From: Nocardia crassostreae
GTDB lineage: Bacteria > Actinomycetota > Actinomycetes > Mycobacteriales > Mycobacteriaceae
Direction: 5' to 3'
Length of the DNA stretch: 64,000 bases
Assembly: GCF_001613405.1 (NCBI RefSeq)
Contig: NZ_BDCH01000037.1
Coordinates: 1-64,000, forward strand
The first letter of the stretch is position 1; each line of letters opens with the position of its first letter. The notes beneath the pieces are model-generated. The model did no database searches and was not told the origin of the DNA. It saw only the letters and a program-made list of their open reading frames with translations. Position numbers and translations under genes: made by a program. Positions 24,357 through 34,622 of the stretch are shown one piece after another.

Positions 24357-25169
24357 ATGGCCGAGAATCGACGCCACGGTAAGTTGCGAGCCCGCGATGC
24401 CGATCGCGTGGACGCCTGCGCACTGCTCGACGCTGCCAGGTCCGAGGGCGAGCTGACGGACTCCGAGCATGCGCAGCGGACGGTGAAGGCCATGCGCGCC
24501 AAGACCTTCGGCGATATCGATCGGCTGATCCACGATCTGCAGATCCCCGCCAATCTGGCCGACGCACCGGTGGTGCGGGTGGACAAGCGCAAGCCGTCGT
24601 GGCGCTGGCAGGCCGCCGGGGCATTGATCACCGTGGCCGCGCTGCTCGGGGCGCTGGGCGGCTGTGTGGCCCGCACGACCGCCGCGGAGCCGCCGCTGCC
24701 CGATCCCACCACCGGCGCGGGCCTGGCGAGTTTCCTTGCGGCCTACCGGGATCGGTACGGGGATCTGATGGCCGACGAGGTGAGCCTGTACCCGGACGAT
24801 GTGCTGGCCGAGCGCCCCACCGCCGATCCCGGGCGGGCCGAGGACATCTACTACAACGCCAAGGGTTTCCGGATCGACAGCACCTCCCGCGACGATTCCG
24901 CGACCCCGCTCGATCTGGGGGCCATCGATATCGCGAAGCTGTCGCGCCTCATTGCCGGAGCGCTGCGGACACTGCGTCTGCCGGACGGCGAGATCACCCA
25001 CATCATCATCGATCGCGCGCCGGGCGCGAATATCGCCGATCCCAATTCGTCGGTCACCGATCCGACGGTCACCATCTACGCCCACGCCGCCGACGACGGC
25101 CGCCGCTACGGCCATCTGGAGACGACCCTCGCGGGCGAGCCGCTGACGGTCCACCCCGCCGCGGAGTGA
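24357..25169 (+). CDS. DUF1707 membrane protein
   Basis: The product has 270 residues. A DUF1707 unit (about 11-60, RARDADRVDACALLDAARSEGEL) is followed by one transmembrane helix (about 84-103, GALITVAALLGALGGCV) and an exported C-terminal domain resembling that of the preceding protein. ATG 24357 is 8 nt after the upstream stop. The pair probably arose by duplication. No catalytic motif is visible; a regulatory or envelope role is only a guess. Confidence 0.78.
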   Translation: MAENRRHGKLRARDADRVDACALLDAARSEGELTDSEHAQRTVKAMRAKTFGDIDRLIHDLQIPANLADAPVVRVDKRKPSWRWQAAGALITVAALLGALGGCVARTTAAEPPLPDPTTGAGLASFLAAYRDRYGDLMADEVSLYPDDVLAERPTADPGRAEDIYYNAKGFRIDSTSRDDSATPLDLGAIDIAKLSRLIAGALRTLRLPDGEITHIIIDRAPGANIADPNSSVTDPTVTIYAHAADDGRRYGHLETTLAGEPLTVHPAAE

Positions 25170-25220
25170 CCCCCGCCGATTCTTGCGTCGGGTCGGCTCG
25201 AGAAAATTTTCGAGCGCCTG

Positions 25221-25248
25221 GGGAATAGGCGACGTGCATCGCCCGTTG
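25221..25248 (+). promoter_or_regulatory. SigH/SigR-type promoter of the dnaK operon
   Basis: The -35 GGGAATA (25221-25227) and -10 CGTTG (25244-25248) match the redox/heat ECF sigma consensus (GGAAYA, about 17 nt, GTT). M. tuberculosis dnaK is also SigH-dependent. The expected 5' leader is about 130 nt. Confidence 0.7.
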
Positions 25249-25264
25249 GAGCTGATCAGACAAG

Positions 25265-25285
25265 GTTGAGCGAGTTCGACTCAAG
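25265..25285 (+). promoter_or_regulatory. HspR operator (HAIR box) upstream of dnaK
   Basis: GTTGAGC-N7-ACTCAAG matches the consensus CTTGAGT-N7-ACTCAAG, with a perfect right arm. It lies just downstream of the -10 box, suitable for repression by HspR with DnaK as co-repressor. Confidence 0.8.
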
Positions 25286-25318
25286 TTCAGGTTGCACTCC
25301 GGGCGAACCGGAGGCAGG

Positions 25319-25339
25319 ATTGAGCCGACCACGCTCAGT
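25319..25339 (+). promoter_or_regulatory. Second, weaker HAIR-like box upstream of dnaK
   Basis: ATTGAGC-N7-GCTCAGT keeps the 7-nt spacing and the TTGAG/CTCA cores. It lies 48 nt before the dnaK ATG and could allow cooperative HspR binding. Confidence 0.5.
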
Positions 25340-25387
25340 TGTTAGTTGCTGAGGACTGTGTAAGTACGTCAACCAGGAGGAATCACC

Positions 25388-27222
<1,835 letters not shown>

Positions 27223-27226
<4 letters not shown>

Positions 27227-27852
27227 CGAACCCGAACCCGAACGAAGAGCCGGTCATCATCGACGATGTCGTTGATCCGCTCGCGGGTCAGGTTGGCGAG
27301 GCCGCGGCGGAGCAGTCTGCCGCGGCTTCGGCCGCGGATGACAGTGCCGTGAGCGAGGATTCGCTCGCCGACGCCATCAGCGCCGAACTCGCCGAGCGCA
27401 CGTCCGACCTGCAGCGGCTGACCGCCGAATACGCCAACTACCGCCGCCGCGTCGAGCGCGACCGCCAGGCCACCATCGAGACGGCCAAGGCGTCGGTGGT
27501 CACCGAATTGCTCGGTGTCCTCGACGATCTCTACCGCGCCCGCGCGCACGGCGACCTGGAGACCGGACCGCTCAAGTCGGTCGCGGACAAGCTGGTCACC
27601 GCCCTGCAGAAGCAGGGCCTCGTGGAATTCGGCACGGAGGGCGAGCCTTTCGACCCGACCCTGCACGAGGCCGTACAGCACGAGGGCTCCGGACACGATC
27701 CGGTGATCGGCATGGTCATGCGCAAGGGCTACAAGTTCGGTGACCGCGTCCTACGCCACGCGCTGGTCGGCGTCACCGATGGGGTAGCGGATCTGAACGG
27801 CACCGCATCGGATACGACGAACGCCGCCACCGATGCCGCTGGTAACGAGTAA
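27223..27852 (+). CDS. grpE: Nucleotide exchange factor GrpE
   Basis: The product has 209 residues. It has an acidic low-complexity N-terminus (about 1-45), a long coiled coil (about 48-100, LAERTSDLQRLTAEYANYRRRVERD) and the C-terminal beta domain with FGTEGEPFDPTLHEAVQ and VMRKGYKFGDRVLRHALVGV. It drives ADP release from DnaK. The GTG start overlaps the dnaK stop (GTGA), implying translational coupling. Confidence 0.97.
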
Positions 27853-27912
27853 CACCCCGCCGGTCCCCGACGGGACCGCGGCGCTGCGGAATTCGAGAGG
27901 AGGAGATGCCCG

Positions 27913-29088
27913 GTGAATCGGGAGTGGCTCGAGAAGGACTTCTACAAGGAGCTGGGCATTGCCTCCAGCGCCACCCAGGACGAGGTCAAGAAGGCCTACC
28001 GCAAGCTCGCCCGGGATCTGCATCCGGACAAGAATCCGGGGGATGCCAAGGCGGAGGAGCGATTCAAGGCCGTCAGCGAGGCGCACGCCGTGCTGTCGGA
28101 TCCGGAGAAGCGCAAGGAGTACGACGAGGCCCGCCGCCTGTTCGCGAGCGGCGGCTTCGGCCGCGGCGGCTTCTCGCCGGGCGGCGGCTACGGCCAGCCC
28201 GGCGGCTTCTCCGGTGAATTCAACCTGGGCGACATCTTCGGCGGCGCCACCACGACCGCCGGGGACGGCGGTCTCGGCGATATTCTCGGCGGCCTGTTCA
28301 ATCGCGGCGGCACCCGCACCTCGTCGCGCCCGCGGCGGGGCAGCGATGTGGAGACCGAGACCACCTTGGGCTTCCGCGAGGCTGCCCAGGGCGTGACGGT
28401 CCCGCTGCGCATGACCAGCCCGGCGGCCTGCACCACCTGCCACGGCAGTGGCGCCAAGCCGGGCACCAGTCCGCGAGTCTGCCCGCACTGCAATGGTTCC
28501 GGCGTGATCAGCCGCAATCAGGGCGCGTTCGGATTCAGCGAGCCGTGCGACGACTGCCGGGGCACCGGATCCATTATCGACGATCCGTGCACCGACTGCC
28601 GCGGCACCGGCATCCAGAATCGGACCCGGACCATTACCGTCCGCATTCCCCCGGGGGTGCGCGACGGGCAGCGGATCCGGTTGGCCGGGCAGGGCGAGGC
28701 GGGCCTGCGCGGCGCGCCGCCGGGCGATCTGTTCGTCACCGTTCATGTCAGCCAGGACAAGGTGTTCGGCTGCAATGGCGACGACCTGACCCTGGTGCTG
28801 CCGGTCAGCTACAGCGAATTGGTGCTGGGCACAACGGTTTTGGTGCCCACGCTGGACGGCCGCGTCGGCGTCAAGGTGCCCCCGGGCACCGCGGACGGTC
28901 GGACGCTGCGGGTGCGCGGGCGCGGTGTGCCCAAGCGCGGCGGCGGCGGTGCGGGCGATCTGCTCGTCACGGTGAAGGTCGCGATTCCGCAGAAGCTGGA
29001 CGACAATGCCACCGAGACGCTGCGGCGTTATGCGGAGGCGGAGAAGGAAAGTGGCTTCGATCCGCGTGCTGGATGGGCAGGTGCGTGA
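27913..29088 (+). CDS. dnaJ: Chaperone DnaJ (Hsp40)
   Basis: The product has 391 residues. The J domain (about 8-77) has HPDKNPG. A Gly/Phe-rich linker (about 80-130) follows, then four zinc-finger repeats (CTTCHGSG, CPHCNGSG, CDDCRGTG, CTDCRGTG; about 176-240) and the C-terminal client-binding domains. GTG 27913 is preceded by AGGAGGAG; an ATG at 27906 is in another frame. It stimulates the DnaK ATPase. It corresponds to DnaJ1 of mycobacteria and overlaps hspR by one base. Confidence 0.97.
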   Translation: MNREWLEKDFYKELGIASSATQDEVKKAYRKLARDLHPDKNPGDAKAEERFKAVSEAHAVLSDPEKRKEYDEARRLFASGGFGRGGFSPGGGYGQPGGFSGEFNLGDIFGGATTTAGDGGLGDILGGLFNRGGTRTSSRPRRGSDVETETTLGFREAAQGVTVPLRMTSPAACTTCHGSGAKPGTSPRVCPHCNGSGVISRNQGAFGFSEPCDDCRGTGSIIDDPCTDCRGTGIQNRTRTITVRIPPGVRDGQRIRLAGQGEAGLRGAPPGDLFVTVHVSQDKVFGCNGDDLTLVLPVSYSELVLGTTVLVPTLDGRVGVKVPPGTADGRTLRVRGRGVPKRGGGGAGDLLVTVKVAIPQKLDDNATETLRRYAEAEKESGFDPRAGWAGA

Positions 29089-29483
29089 TGAGTTCCGATC
29101 CGAAAAAGACCGAGGCGCAGTACTTCCTGATCTCGGTGGCCGCGCAGCTGGCGGGCATGCACGCCCAGACGCTGCGCACCTATGACCGCCTGGACCTGGT
29201 CTCGCCGCAGCGTACGTCCGGCGGCGGGCGGCGCTACTCGGACCGGGATGTGGAACTGCTCCGCGAGGTGCAGCGGCTGTCCCAGGACGAGGGCGTCAAT
29301 CTGGCGGGCATCAAACGGATCATCGAACTCACCAATCAGGTCGAGGAACTGCAGCACCGAGTCGCGGAGTTGACCGCCGAGGTGGAAAGACTCCGGTCGG
29401 GGTACCGCCCCGACCTGACTCCCGCCCCGCGTAGCACCGCACTGGTGGTGTGGCAGCCGCGCCATCGGCGGAACCCGCAGTAG
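29088..29483 (+). CDS. hspR: Heat-shock repressor HspR (MerR family)
   Basis: The product has 131 residues. The MerR-type HTH reads FLISVAAQLAGMHAQTLRTYDRLDLVSPQRTSGGGRRYSDRDV (about 12-54), followed by a coiled coil (about 80-105). HspR binds HAIR boxes with DnaK as co-repressor. Such boxes are present upstream of dnaK and clpB in this window, so the operon is autoregulated. ATG 29088 overlaps the dnaJ stop (TGATG). Confidence 0.96.
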   Translation: MSSDPKKTEAQYFLISVAAQLAGMHAQTLRTYDRLDLVSPQRTSGGGRRYSDRDVELLREVQRLSQDEGVNLAGIKRIIELTNQVEELQHRVAELTAEVERLRSGYRPDLTPAPRSTALVVWQPRHRRNPQ

Positions 29484-29501
29484 GACTGGCGATAACGGGA
29501 A

Positions 29502-29535
29502 GGGTGCGGGGACAAGGTCCCCGCACCTTTTCTTT
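29502..29535 (+). terminator. Rho-independent terminator of the dnaK operon
   Basis: GGTGCGGGGAC pairs with GTCCCCGCACC over a 3-nt loop and is followed by TTTTCTTTT. It is 19 nt after the hspR stop. Confidence 0.93.
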
Positions 29536-29909
29536 TCGGGTTAGGGTGGGGCGGAAATAAATACAGACCGGATGGTTGGGGAAATATTCCATTTGTCCTT
29601 GTGTGCCAGGGTAATTGGATCGCATGCGAAGTTGCGGTGAGGTCGCTGAGTTTCTGAGTCTTGCAAAACGGATCTCGCAAGATCGGCGAGTGAAAACCCG
29701 TGTCCGCCGGTGTGTTACAGGTGAACGGTCTGTTTTCAGGTGAAGAATCCTGCATCGTCCTCAATTTAAGGGAATTACAGGCGTGTTGTTGAAACGCCCC
29801 GTTCCGTTGCTGGCAAACCTCACCTACACTTGCTTGGCAACGGCTGCTGTCGAGTGTCCCGCAGCACGCACTCGCCGGTTCCGCCCGTGTTCGAGTGCGA
29901 AATGGGGTT
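29536..29909 (+). promoter_or_regulatory. AT-rich leader and promoter region of the globin-reductase gene
   Basis: No gene is seen in about 370 bp. The DNA is clearly more AT-rich than its surroundings. It holds TCTTGC-N12-GCAAGA (29659-29664 / 29677-29682), two GTTACAG/TTACAGG-like words and a CTCAATTTAAGGG stretch near 29760. These probably mark promoter and operator sites, but I cannot assign a regulator. Confidence 0.4.
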
Positions 29910-31088
29910 GTGACACAAATGGATTCGCGGACCGTCGCATTGATAAGAACGACGTTCAAGGCGGTTGCTGCGGAGGAAGGCGGCCCGGAAAAACTCGCGC
30001 GCTCGTTCTACGCCATCCTCTTCACCGATTACCCGCAAGTACGGGACTTCTTCCCCGCCGCGCTCGATGCCCAGCGCGACCGCCTCGTGAAGGCCATCGC
30101 CTATGTGGTCGACCGGCTGGAGGAGCCGGACAAGCTGCTGCCGTTCCTCGCCCAGCTGGGCCGCGATCACCGCAAATACGGTGTGGTCGCCGAACACTAT
30201 GCCGCCGTGGGGAAATCGCTGAAATCCGCCATGCAGGCCTACGCCGGGACCGAGATGTGGACCGACGAGGTCGACCGCGCCTGGGACGAGGGCCTCGGCG
30301 TCATCGCCTCCACCATGATCAGCGCCGCCGAACAGGAGGGCACCCCGCCGGTCTGGACCGGCACCGTCATCGAACACCGCGAGGTGCTGCGCAATCTCGC
30401 CATCGTGCGGCTACAGCTGGATCAGCCCATGCAGTACGCGGCCGGACAGTACATGAGCGTGCAGATCCCGTCCCGTCCGCGCATGTGGCGGTATCTCTCC
30501 CCGGCCATCCCGGCCAATGCCAGCGGCGAACTGGAATTCCATATTCGCGGCGTCACCGGCGGCTGGGTCAGCCCGGCCATGGTCGGGCACACCAGGGTCG
30601 GCGAGAAATGGCTCATCGGCTCACCGCTGGGCGGGCTGGGCGTCCCGCGCGATACCCGCCGCAAGATGCTCATGATCGGCTGCGGTACCGGTATCGCACC
30701 GCTGCGCGCCCAGCTCATGGCCATGACGGCGCGGCGCTCCAATCCCAAGGTGGATCTGTTCGTGGGCGGGCACTACCCGTGCGATCTCTACGATCTGGAA
30801 ATCCTGAGCCAGCTGGCGCGCGCCAATAAATGGCTCACGGTCAATCCGGTCACCGAGAGCAATGAGAACCCCTGGTGGCATTTCGCGGATTCCGAAGAGC
30901 CCGGCGAACTTCCGGGACTACAGCCGCGCCGGGTGGGTCAGATCGGCAAGATCGTGGTCGGTTTCGGGCCGTGGGCGGATCTTGACGTGCAGATCGTCGG
31001 ATCGCCCTCGATGGTGCAGACCACCAAGTTCCGGCTCATGGCCGCGGGCACCCCGACCCAGAACATCCGCCACGACCCGCTGTTCTAG
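29910..31088 (+). CDS. Flavohaemoprotein: globin domain fused to FAD/NAD(P)H reductase
   Basis: The product has 392 residues. The globin domain (about 1-140) has candidate proximal His87 (RDHRKYGV) and B10-region Tyr34. The FAD domain carries MWRYLSPA, a variant of RxYS, and the NAD domain carries GCGTGIAPLRAQ. It ends RHDPLF. The domain order equals flavohaemoglobin (Hmp), but the reductase motifs are those of the mycobacterial type II group (Rv0385-like), for which D-lactate oxidation rather than NO dioxygenation is reported. GTG 29910 or ATG 29919 may be the start. It converges on the reductase at 31101 with a 12-bp gap. Confidence 0.85.
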   Translation: MTQMDSRTVALIRTTFKAVAAEEGGPEKLARSFYAILFTDYPQVRDFFPAALDAQRDRLVKAIAYVVDRLEEPDKLLPFLAQLGRDHRKYGVVAEHYAAVGKSLKSAMQAYAGTEMWTDEVDRAWDEGLGVIASTMISAAEQEGTPPVWTGTVIEHREVLRNLAIVRLQLDQPMQYAAGQYMSVQIPSRPRMWRYLSPAIPANASGELEFHIRGVTGGWVSPAMVGHTRVGEKWLIGSPLGGLGVPRDTRRKMLMIGCGTGIAPLRAQLMAMTARRSNPKVDLFVGGHYPCDLYDLEILSQLARANKWLTVNPVTESNENPWWHFADSEEPGELPGLQPRRVGQIGKIVVGFGPWADLDVQIVGSPSMVQTTKFRLMAAGTPTQNIRHDPLF

Positions 31089-31100
31089 CACCCTGCTGTT

Positions 31101-32000
31101 CTAAAACCCTTCGTAGCGTAGGTTTTCCCGCGGTGTACCCGTCGCGAGGAGCCGGTCCACGACGGCCTGCACCGGGCCGGAATTGCCGCACACCAGAATC
31201 TGCTGGTGATCGAAGGGCGCGAAGCGGCCGACCACCTCGGCGAGCGTACCCGGCAGCATCTCCTCCGGCTGGAACCCGACATTCACCTTGCACGCCTCGT
31301 ACCAGGCGTCGGTGCGGACCGGATCCTGTTCGTCCGCCACCACCGGAAGCACGGTGAGCCAAGGGAATTGCTCGGTGAGCAGATACAGCATGTCCGCGGC
31401 GTACAGATCACGCGGATAGCGCCCGCCCAGGAACAGCGTGAGATTCGGCGGCGTGGCGCGCCGCGACAGATCCAGCAGCAGCGCGCGCAGCGGGGCCAGG
31501 CCGATGCCGTCGGCGATCATGACCACCTCGGTGGCGTCCTCGTCCACCGTCAGCCAGCCGCCCGGATTGCCGATCCGCCATTCGTCCCCGGCGCGGGTGT
31601 CCTCCACCAGCGATCCGCTGCAGAAGCCGCCCGGCACCGTGCGCACATGGAATTCCAGCTTGCCGTCCAGAGAGGGCGGCAGCGCGGAATACAAGCGCCG
31701 CACGATATTCGGATGCTGCGGCGTGCGCACCTCCATGGACTGCCCGGCCGAGAACGGCACGAACTCGCCGATCAGCCGGATCACCGCGAGATCCTCGCGC
31801 AGCCGGTGCGCGCCCACCACCGTCGCCGACCATTCCCCCTCGGCGGCGGACGGCCCGAACGGCGAGTTCGACCGGGCGGCCGGGACGCCGTCCGGCGGGG
31901 GCGTGTCCGGGGTGACGATGGGCAGCTCGTCGGTATCGGCGTAGGACGGCACCGCCTTGATGATCGGGAATTCGTCGGTATCGTCCGGGCCGCGCGTCAA
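31101..32000 (-). CDS. FAD/NAD(P)-binding ferredoxin-reductase-like protein without globin domain
   Basis: The product has about 299 residues. A disordered acidic N-terminus (about 1-45, with a TDEFPIIKAV / TDELPIVTPD duplication) replaces the globin domain. The reductase part has RRLYSALPP (FAD), IADGIGLAPLRALL (NAD) and a C-terminal ENLRYEGF. TTG 32000 is preferred because AGGAG lies 6 nt upstream; TTG 32006 is the alternative. It starts 43 nt after the globin-reductase at 32044, so the two form an operon. It may act as an extra reductase for a globin partner; this is inference. Confidence 0.8.
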   Translation of the reverse strand: MTRGPDDTDEFPIIKAVPSYADTDELPIVTPDTPPPDGVPAARSNSPFGPSAAEGEWSATVVGAHRLREDLAVIRLIGEFVPFSAGQSMEVRTPQHPNIVRRLYSALPPSLDGKLEFHVRTVPGGFCSGSLVEDTRAGDEWRIGNPGGWLTVDEDATEVVMIADGIGLAPLRALLLDLSRRATPPNLTLFLGGRYPRDLYAADMLYLLTEQFPWLTVLPVVADEQDPVRTDAWYEACKVNVGFQPEEMLPGTLAEVVGRFAPFDHQQILVCGNSGPVQAVVDRLLATGTPRENLRYEGF

Positions 32001-32043
32001 AGCCAACTCCTGATCATCGAAATTCTCTGTGCCACAACGAAAG

Positions 32044-33204
32044 CTAGACCGGATCGGACATGATGTTCCGCTCCGGGGTGCCCACCGCGAGCAGTGCCCG
32101 CTTGGTATCGGCGATCATGCGCGCCGACCCGGCGATCTGGATCTGCCGGTCCGCCCAGGCGCCGAAACTGGCCACCACCGCGCCCAGGTTACCGATGAGC
32201 CGCCGACGCATGCCGAAGGGCGTCTCGGCGGGCGGGTACGGATGCCACCACGGGTTGGTTTCGTTCTCGCACACCGGAATCACCGTCAGCCACGGATTGC
32301 TCTGCGAGAGCTGCCACATGTTCTCCACATCGTAGAGATCGCAGGGATAGCGCCCGCCTATGAACAGGTGCACGCGCGGATTGATGCCGCGCCGCCCCAT
32401 CTCGATCAGCTGGGCGCGAATCGGCGCGATGCCGGTGCCCGAGCTGATCATGAGCACATCCTTGCGGCTGCTCAGATCCACGTGCAGACCGCCCAGCGGG
32501 GCGGCGATCATCCACCGGTCGCCCACCTTGGTCTCGTTCACGATGGCCGGGCTCACCCAGCCGGTGCGCACCTTGCGCACATGGAACTCGATCTCCCCGT
32601 AGGGATTGGTGGGGATGGCCGGGGACAGATACCGCCACATCTTGGGCCGCTGCGGAATGGCGATGGGCACGTACTGCCCGGCCCCGTACGGAATGGGCGT
32701 GTCCGATTGCAGCCGGACAATGGCCAGATCGTCCACCACCCGCCGGTGCCCGACCACCGTCGCCTCCCAATACGGTTGCGACTTGTCGGAATTGGCGCCG
32801 ATGGCCATGGACGCCGAGATGAGGATGGTGACATCGCGCCATCCGGCCTCCAATTGCCGGTTCCAGTGCCCGACCCCGTTGTAACTGCGGAATGCCGAGA
32901 GCAGCGCACGACCCGCGATGTCGTAGTGCGCCGCCTCCACGCCGTACTTGCGGTGATCACGCGCCAGCTGTTCCAGGAAGCGCTGCGCGCGATCCCAGTC
33001 CTCCAGATTGTCCAGGACGAACTGGATGGCGGTAACCAGGCGTTTCGCCTGCATGTCCATGGCGGAGGGGAACAGCTCCCGCAGGGCGGGAATCTCCGCG
33101 AAAAGGTGACCGTAGAACGCGCTGATCAGTCGTTCGGGCCCGTGCGGGGCCTCGACGACTGTCCGAAAGTTTGCGCGGACCAGCGCTGCCGAACGCGCAT
33201 CCAC
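32044..33204 (-). CDS. Flavohaemoprotein: globin domain fused to FAD/NAD(P)H reductase, second copy
   Basis: The product has 386 residues. The globin domain (about 1-135) has candidate proximal His84 (ARDHRKYGVE) and Tyr31. The reductase domain has MWRYLSPAIP and SSGTGIAPIRAQ and ends RNIMSDPV. It is a paralogue of the 29910 product across its length. GTG 33204 with GGAAGG upstream was chosen because the frame stays open further upstream without homology. Its nearness to clpB mirrors Rv0384c/Rv0385. It probably has a redox or respiratory-stress role. Confidence 0.85.
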   Translation of the reverse strand: MDARSAALVRANFRTVVEAPHGPERLISAFYGHLFAEIPALRELFPSAMDMQAKRLVTAIQFVLDNLEDWDRAQRFLEQLARDHRKYGVEAAHYDIAGRALLSAFRSYNGVGHWNRQLEAGWRDVTILISASMAIGANSDKSQPYWEATVVGHRRVVDDLAIVRLQSDTPIPYGAGQYVPIAIPQRPKMWRYLSPAIPTNPYGEIEFHVRKVRTGWVSPAIVNETKVGDRWMIAAPLGGLHVDLSSRKDVLMISSGTGIAPIRAQLIEMGRRGINPRVHLFIGGRYPCDLYDVENMWQLSQSNPWLTVIPVCENETNPWWHPYPPAETPFGMRRRLIGNLGAVVASFGAWADRQIQIAGSARMIADTKRALLAVGTPERNIMSDPV

Positions 33205-33338
33205 GACGTCGAGCTTTCCTTCCTCTGCAACTACCCCGGACGGGCCTGGTTCCAGGCCGCCCTCCGCGTCAAGTATCCCTGAAAAAACCGTGGTCGCACG
33301 GATATAGCCAAGCTGGAGCCATTCATGTAACCAGAGGT

Positions 33339-34316
33339 TCAGATGACCAGCACGGTCTTGCCTCGCCCACCGGACGCGCCGATAACTTGCGGGGCGTCCG
33401 CGAGCGGCGAGGTGGCGTCGATGGGGACCACCAGATCGCCATTGCCGACATCGCGCAGCAGCTCCCGCAATTCGGCCGCACCGCCGTGGGATTCGAAGTT
33501 GCCGCCGGTTATCCCGCGCCGCGTCAGCTCGTCCTCGTCGGCCGACCACACGGTCGTGTAGGCCTTGCCGCCGTCCTTGACCAGGGTCAGGTTCTCGGCG
33601 AAGACCGGCGGCGGGCTGACCAGATCGAACAGCACGTCCACCCCGCCCGGCACGGTGATCCGCACCGAGTCCGCGACCGACAGCTCGGTGCTCTGCTGCC
33701 CGGTCAGCGCATCCCCGACCGGAATCCGCCCGTAGTTCACCACCTCGGCCGCGCCCAGCCGGAGCATGCGGTCGGTGGCATCGGGCCGCGCGGTGGCGAT
33801 GACGTGCCCGCCCGCCAGCGTGGCCAGCTGCACCAGATACGACCCGACCCCGCCGGTCGCGCCGATCACCAGCACCGTCTGCCCGGAACCCACCCCGGCC
33901 GCATGCACCAGATCCAGCGCCGTGATCCCCGCGACCGGCAGCGCCGCCGCCTGGATGGCGGTGATCTCGTCGGGGACCTTGGCGATGGTGGTGTCGCGCG
34001 GCACCACGATGTACTCGGCGTAGGTGCCGTGCCCGATGGGCGGGGTGAGGAACTTGCCGACCACGCGCTGGCCGATATCGAAGTCGTTCACCCCGGAACC
34101 CACCGCCGAGACCGTGCCCGCGCCGTCGGTGCCGGGTATGAGCGGAAAGTCGTGCGGCAACTTGCCGTCCAGGATGCCGTCGATGATGCGTTTGTCGAAC
34201 GGGTTGACCCCGGCCGCTTCGAGCTGGATCTGGATCTGCCCCGGCCCGGGTTCCGGGATCGGCATATCCGCCGATTCGGGCGTGCCGCCGAATTCTCGTA
34301 CCACGATCGCGTGCAT
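33339..34316 (-). CDS. Zinc-independent quinone oxidoreductase-like MDR protein
   Basis: The product has 325 residues of the medium-chain dehydrogenase family. It begins MHAIVVREFGG, has GVNPFDKRI, and the NADPH site is VIGATGGVGSYLVQLA. No catalytic zinc cysteine cluster is seen, which fits the quinone reductase/zeta-crystallin branch. The ATG at 34316 follows GGAGCCCTC. It is divergent from clpB, whose promoter region it shares. Substrate is unknown. Confidence 0.87.
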   Translation of the reverse strand: MHAIVVREFGGTPESADMPIPEPGPGQIQIQLEAAGVNPFDKRIIDGILDGKLPHDFPLIPGTDGAGTVSAVGSGVNDFDIGQRVVGKFLTPPIGHGTYAEYIVVPRDTTIAKVPDEITAIQAAALPVAGITALDLVHAAGVGSGQTVLVIGATGGVGSYLVQLATLAGGHVIATARPDATDRMLRLGAAEVVNYGRIPVGDALTGQQSTELSVADSVRITVPGGVDVLFDLVSPPPVFAENLTLVKDGGKAYTTVWSADEDELTRRGITGGNFESHGGAAELRELLRDVGNGDLVVPIDATSPLADAPQVIGASGGRGKTVLVI

Positions 34317-34556
34317 GAGGGCTCCGTTCTGTCCGGGAATCTGCAACTGATTTCGTAAGGTCCGGGTAACTCGTCGGGTACGTCCAAAATTGTTTTGGCG
34401 CTCAACCGCAGGCACGCGTGCAGGACCGTTAACGGCTCCCAGGCCGGGCGCTGAAGGCGCGGGGAGGCGGGACAGTGATGCGTCGACGAACTGGTCCCAG
34501 CGTAGCGTTGTCTGTGACCTTCGTCCCTCTGGTGCCGATGTCGAAAACTCGTCAGA

Positions 34557-34577
34557 ATTGAGCGGAACAGACTCAAC
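34557..34577 (+). promoter_or_regulatory. HspR operator (HAIR box) of clpB
   Basis: ATTGAGC-N7-ACTCAAC matches the HAIR consensus with only the outer bases and one inner base changed. It overlaps the -35 element, so bound HspR would block polymerase directly. Confidence 0.8.
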
Positions 34578-34590
34578 TATCGCCGCGTTG
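34563..34590 (+). promoter_or_regulatory. SigH/SigE-type promoter of clpB
   Basis: The -35 GGAACA (34564-34569) and -10 CGTTG (34586-34590) have near-ideal ECF heat/redox spacing. The leader is about 30 nt to GTG 34623. Confidence 0.68.
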
Positions 34591-34622
34591 GACCGAGTAA
34601 ACGACTAGTAGGAAAGGTGACA

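Larger units (their letters stand above)
34317..34622. promoter_or_regulatory. 306-bp divergent region upstream of clpB
   Basis: No gene is seen. The clpB-proximal end contains the SigH-type promoter and the HAIR box described separately. The rest has no recognised element apart from a GC-rich stretch near 34440-34470. Confidence 0.6.
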
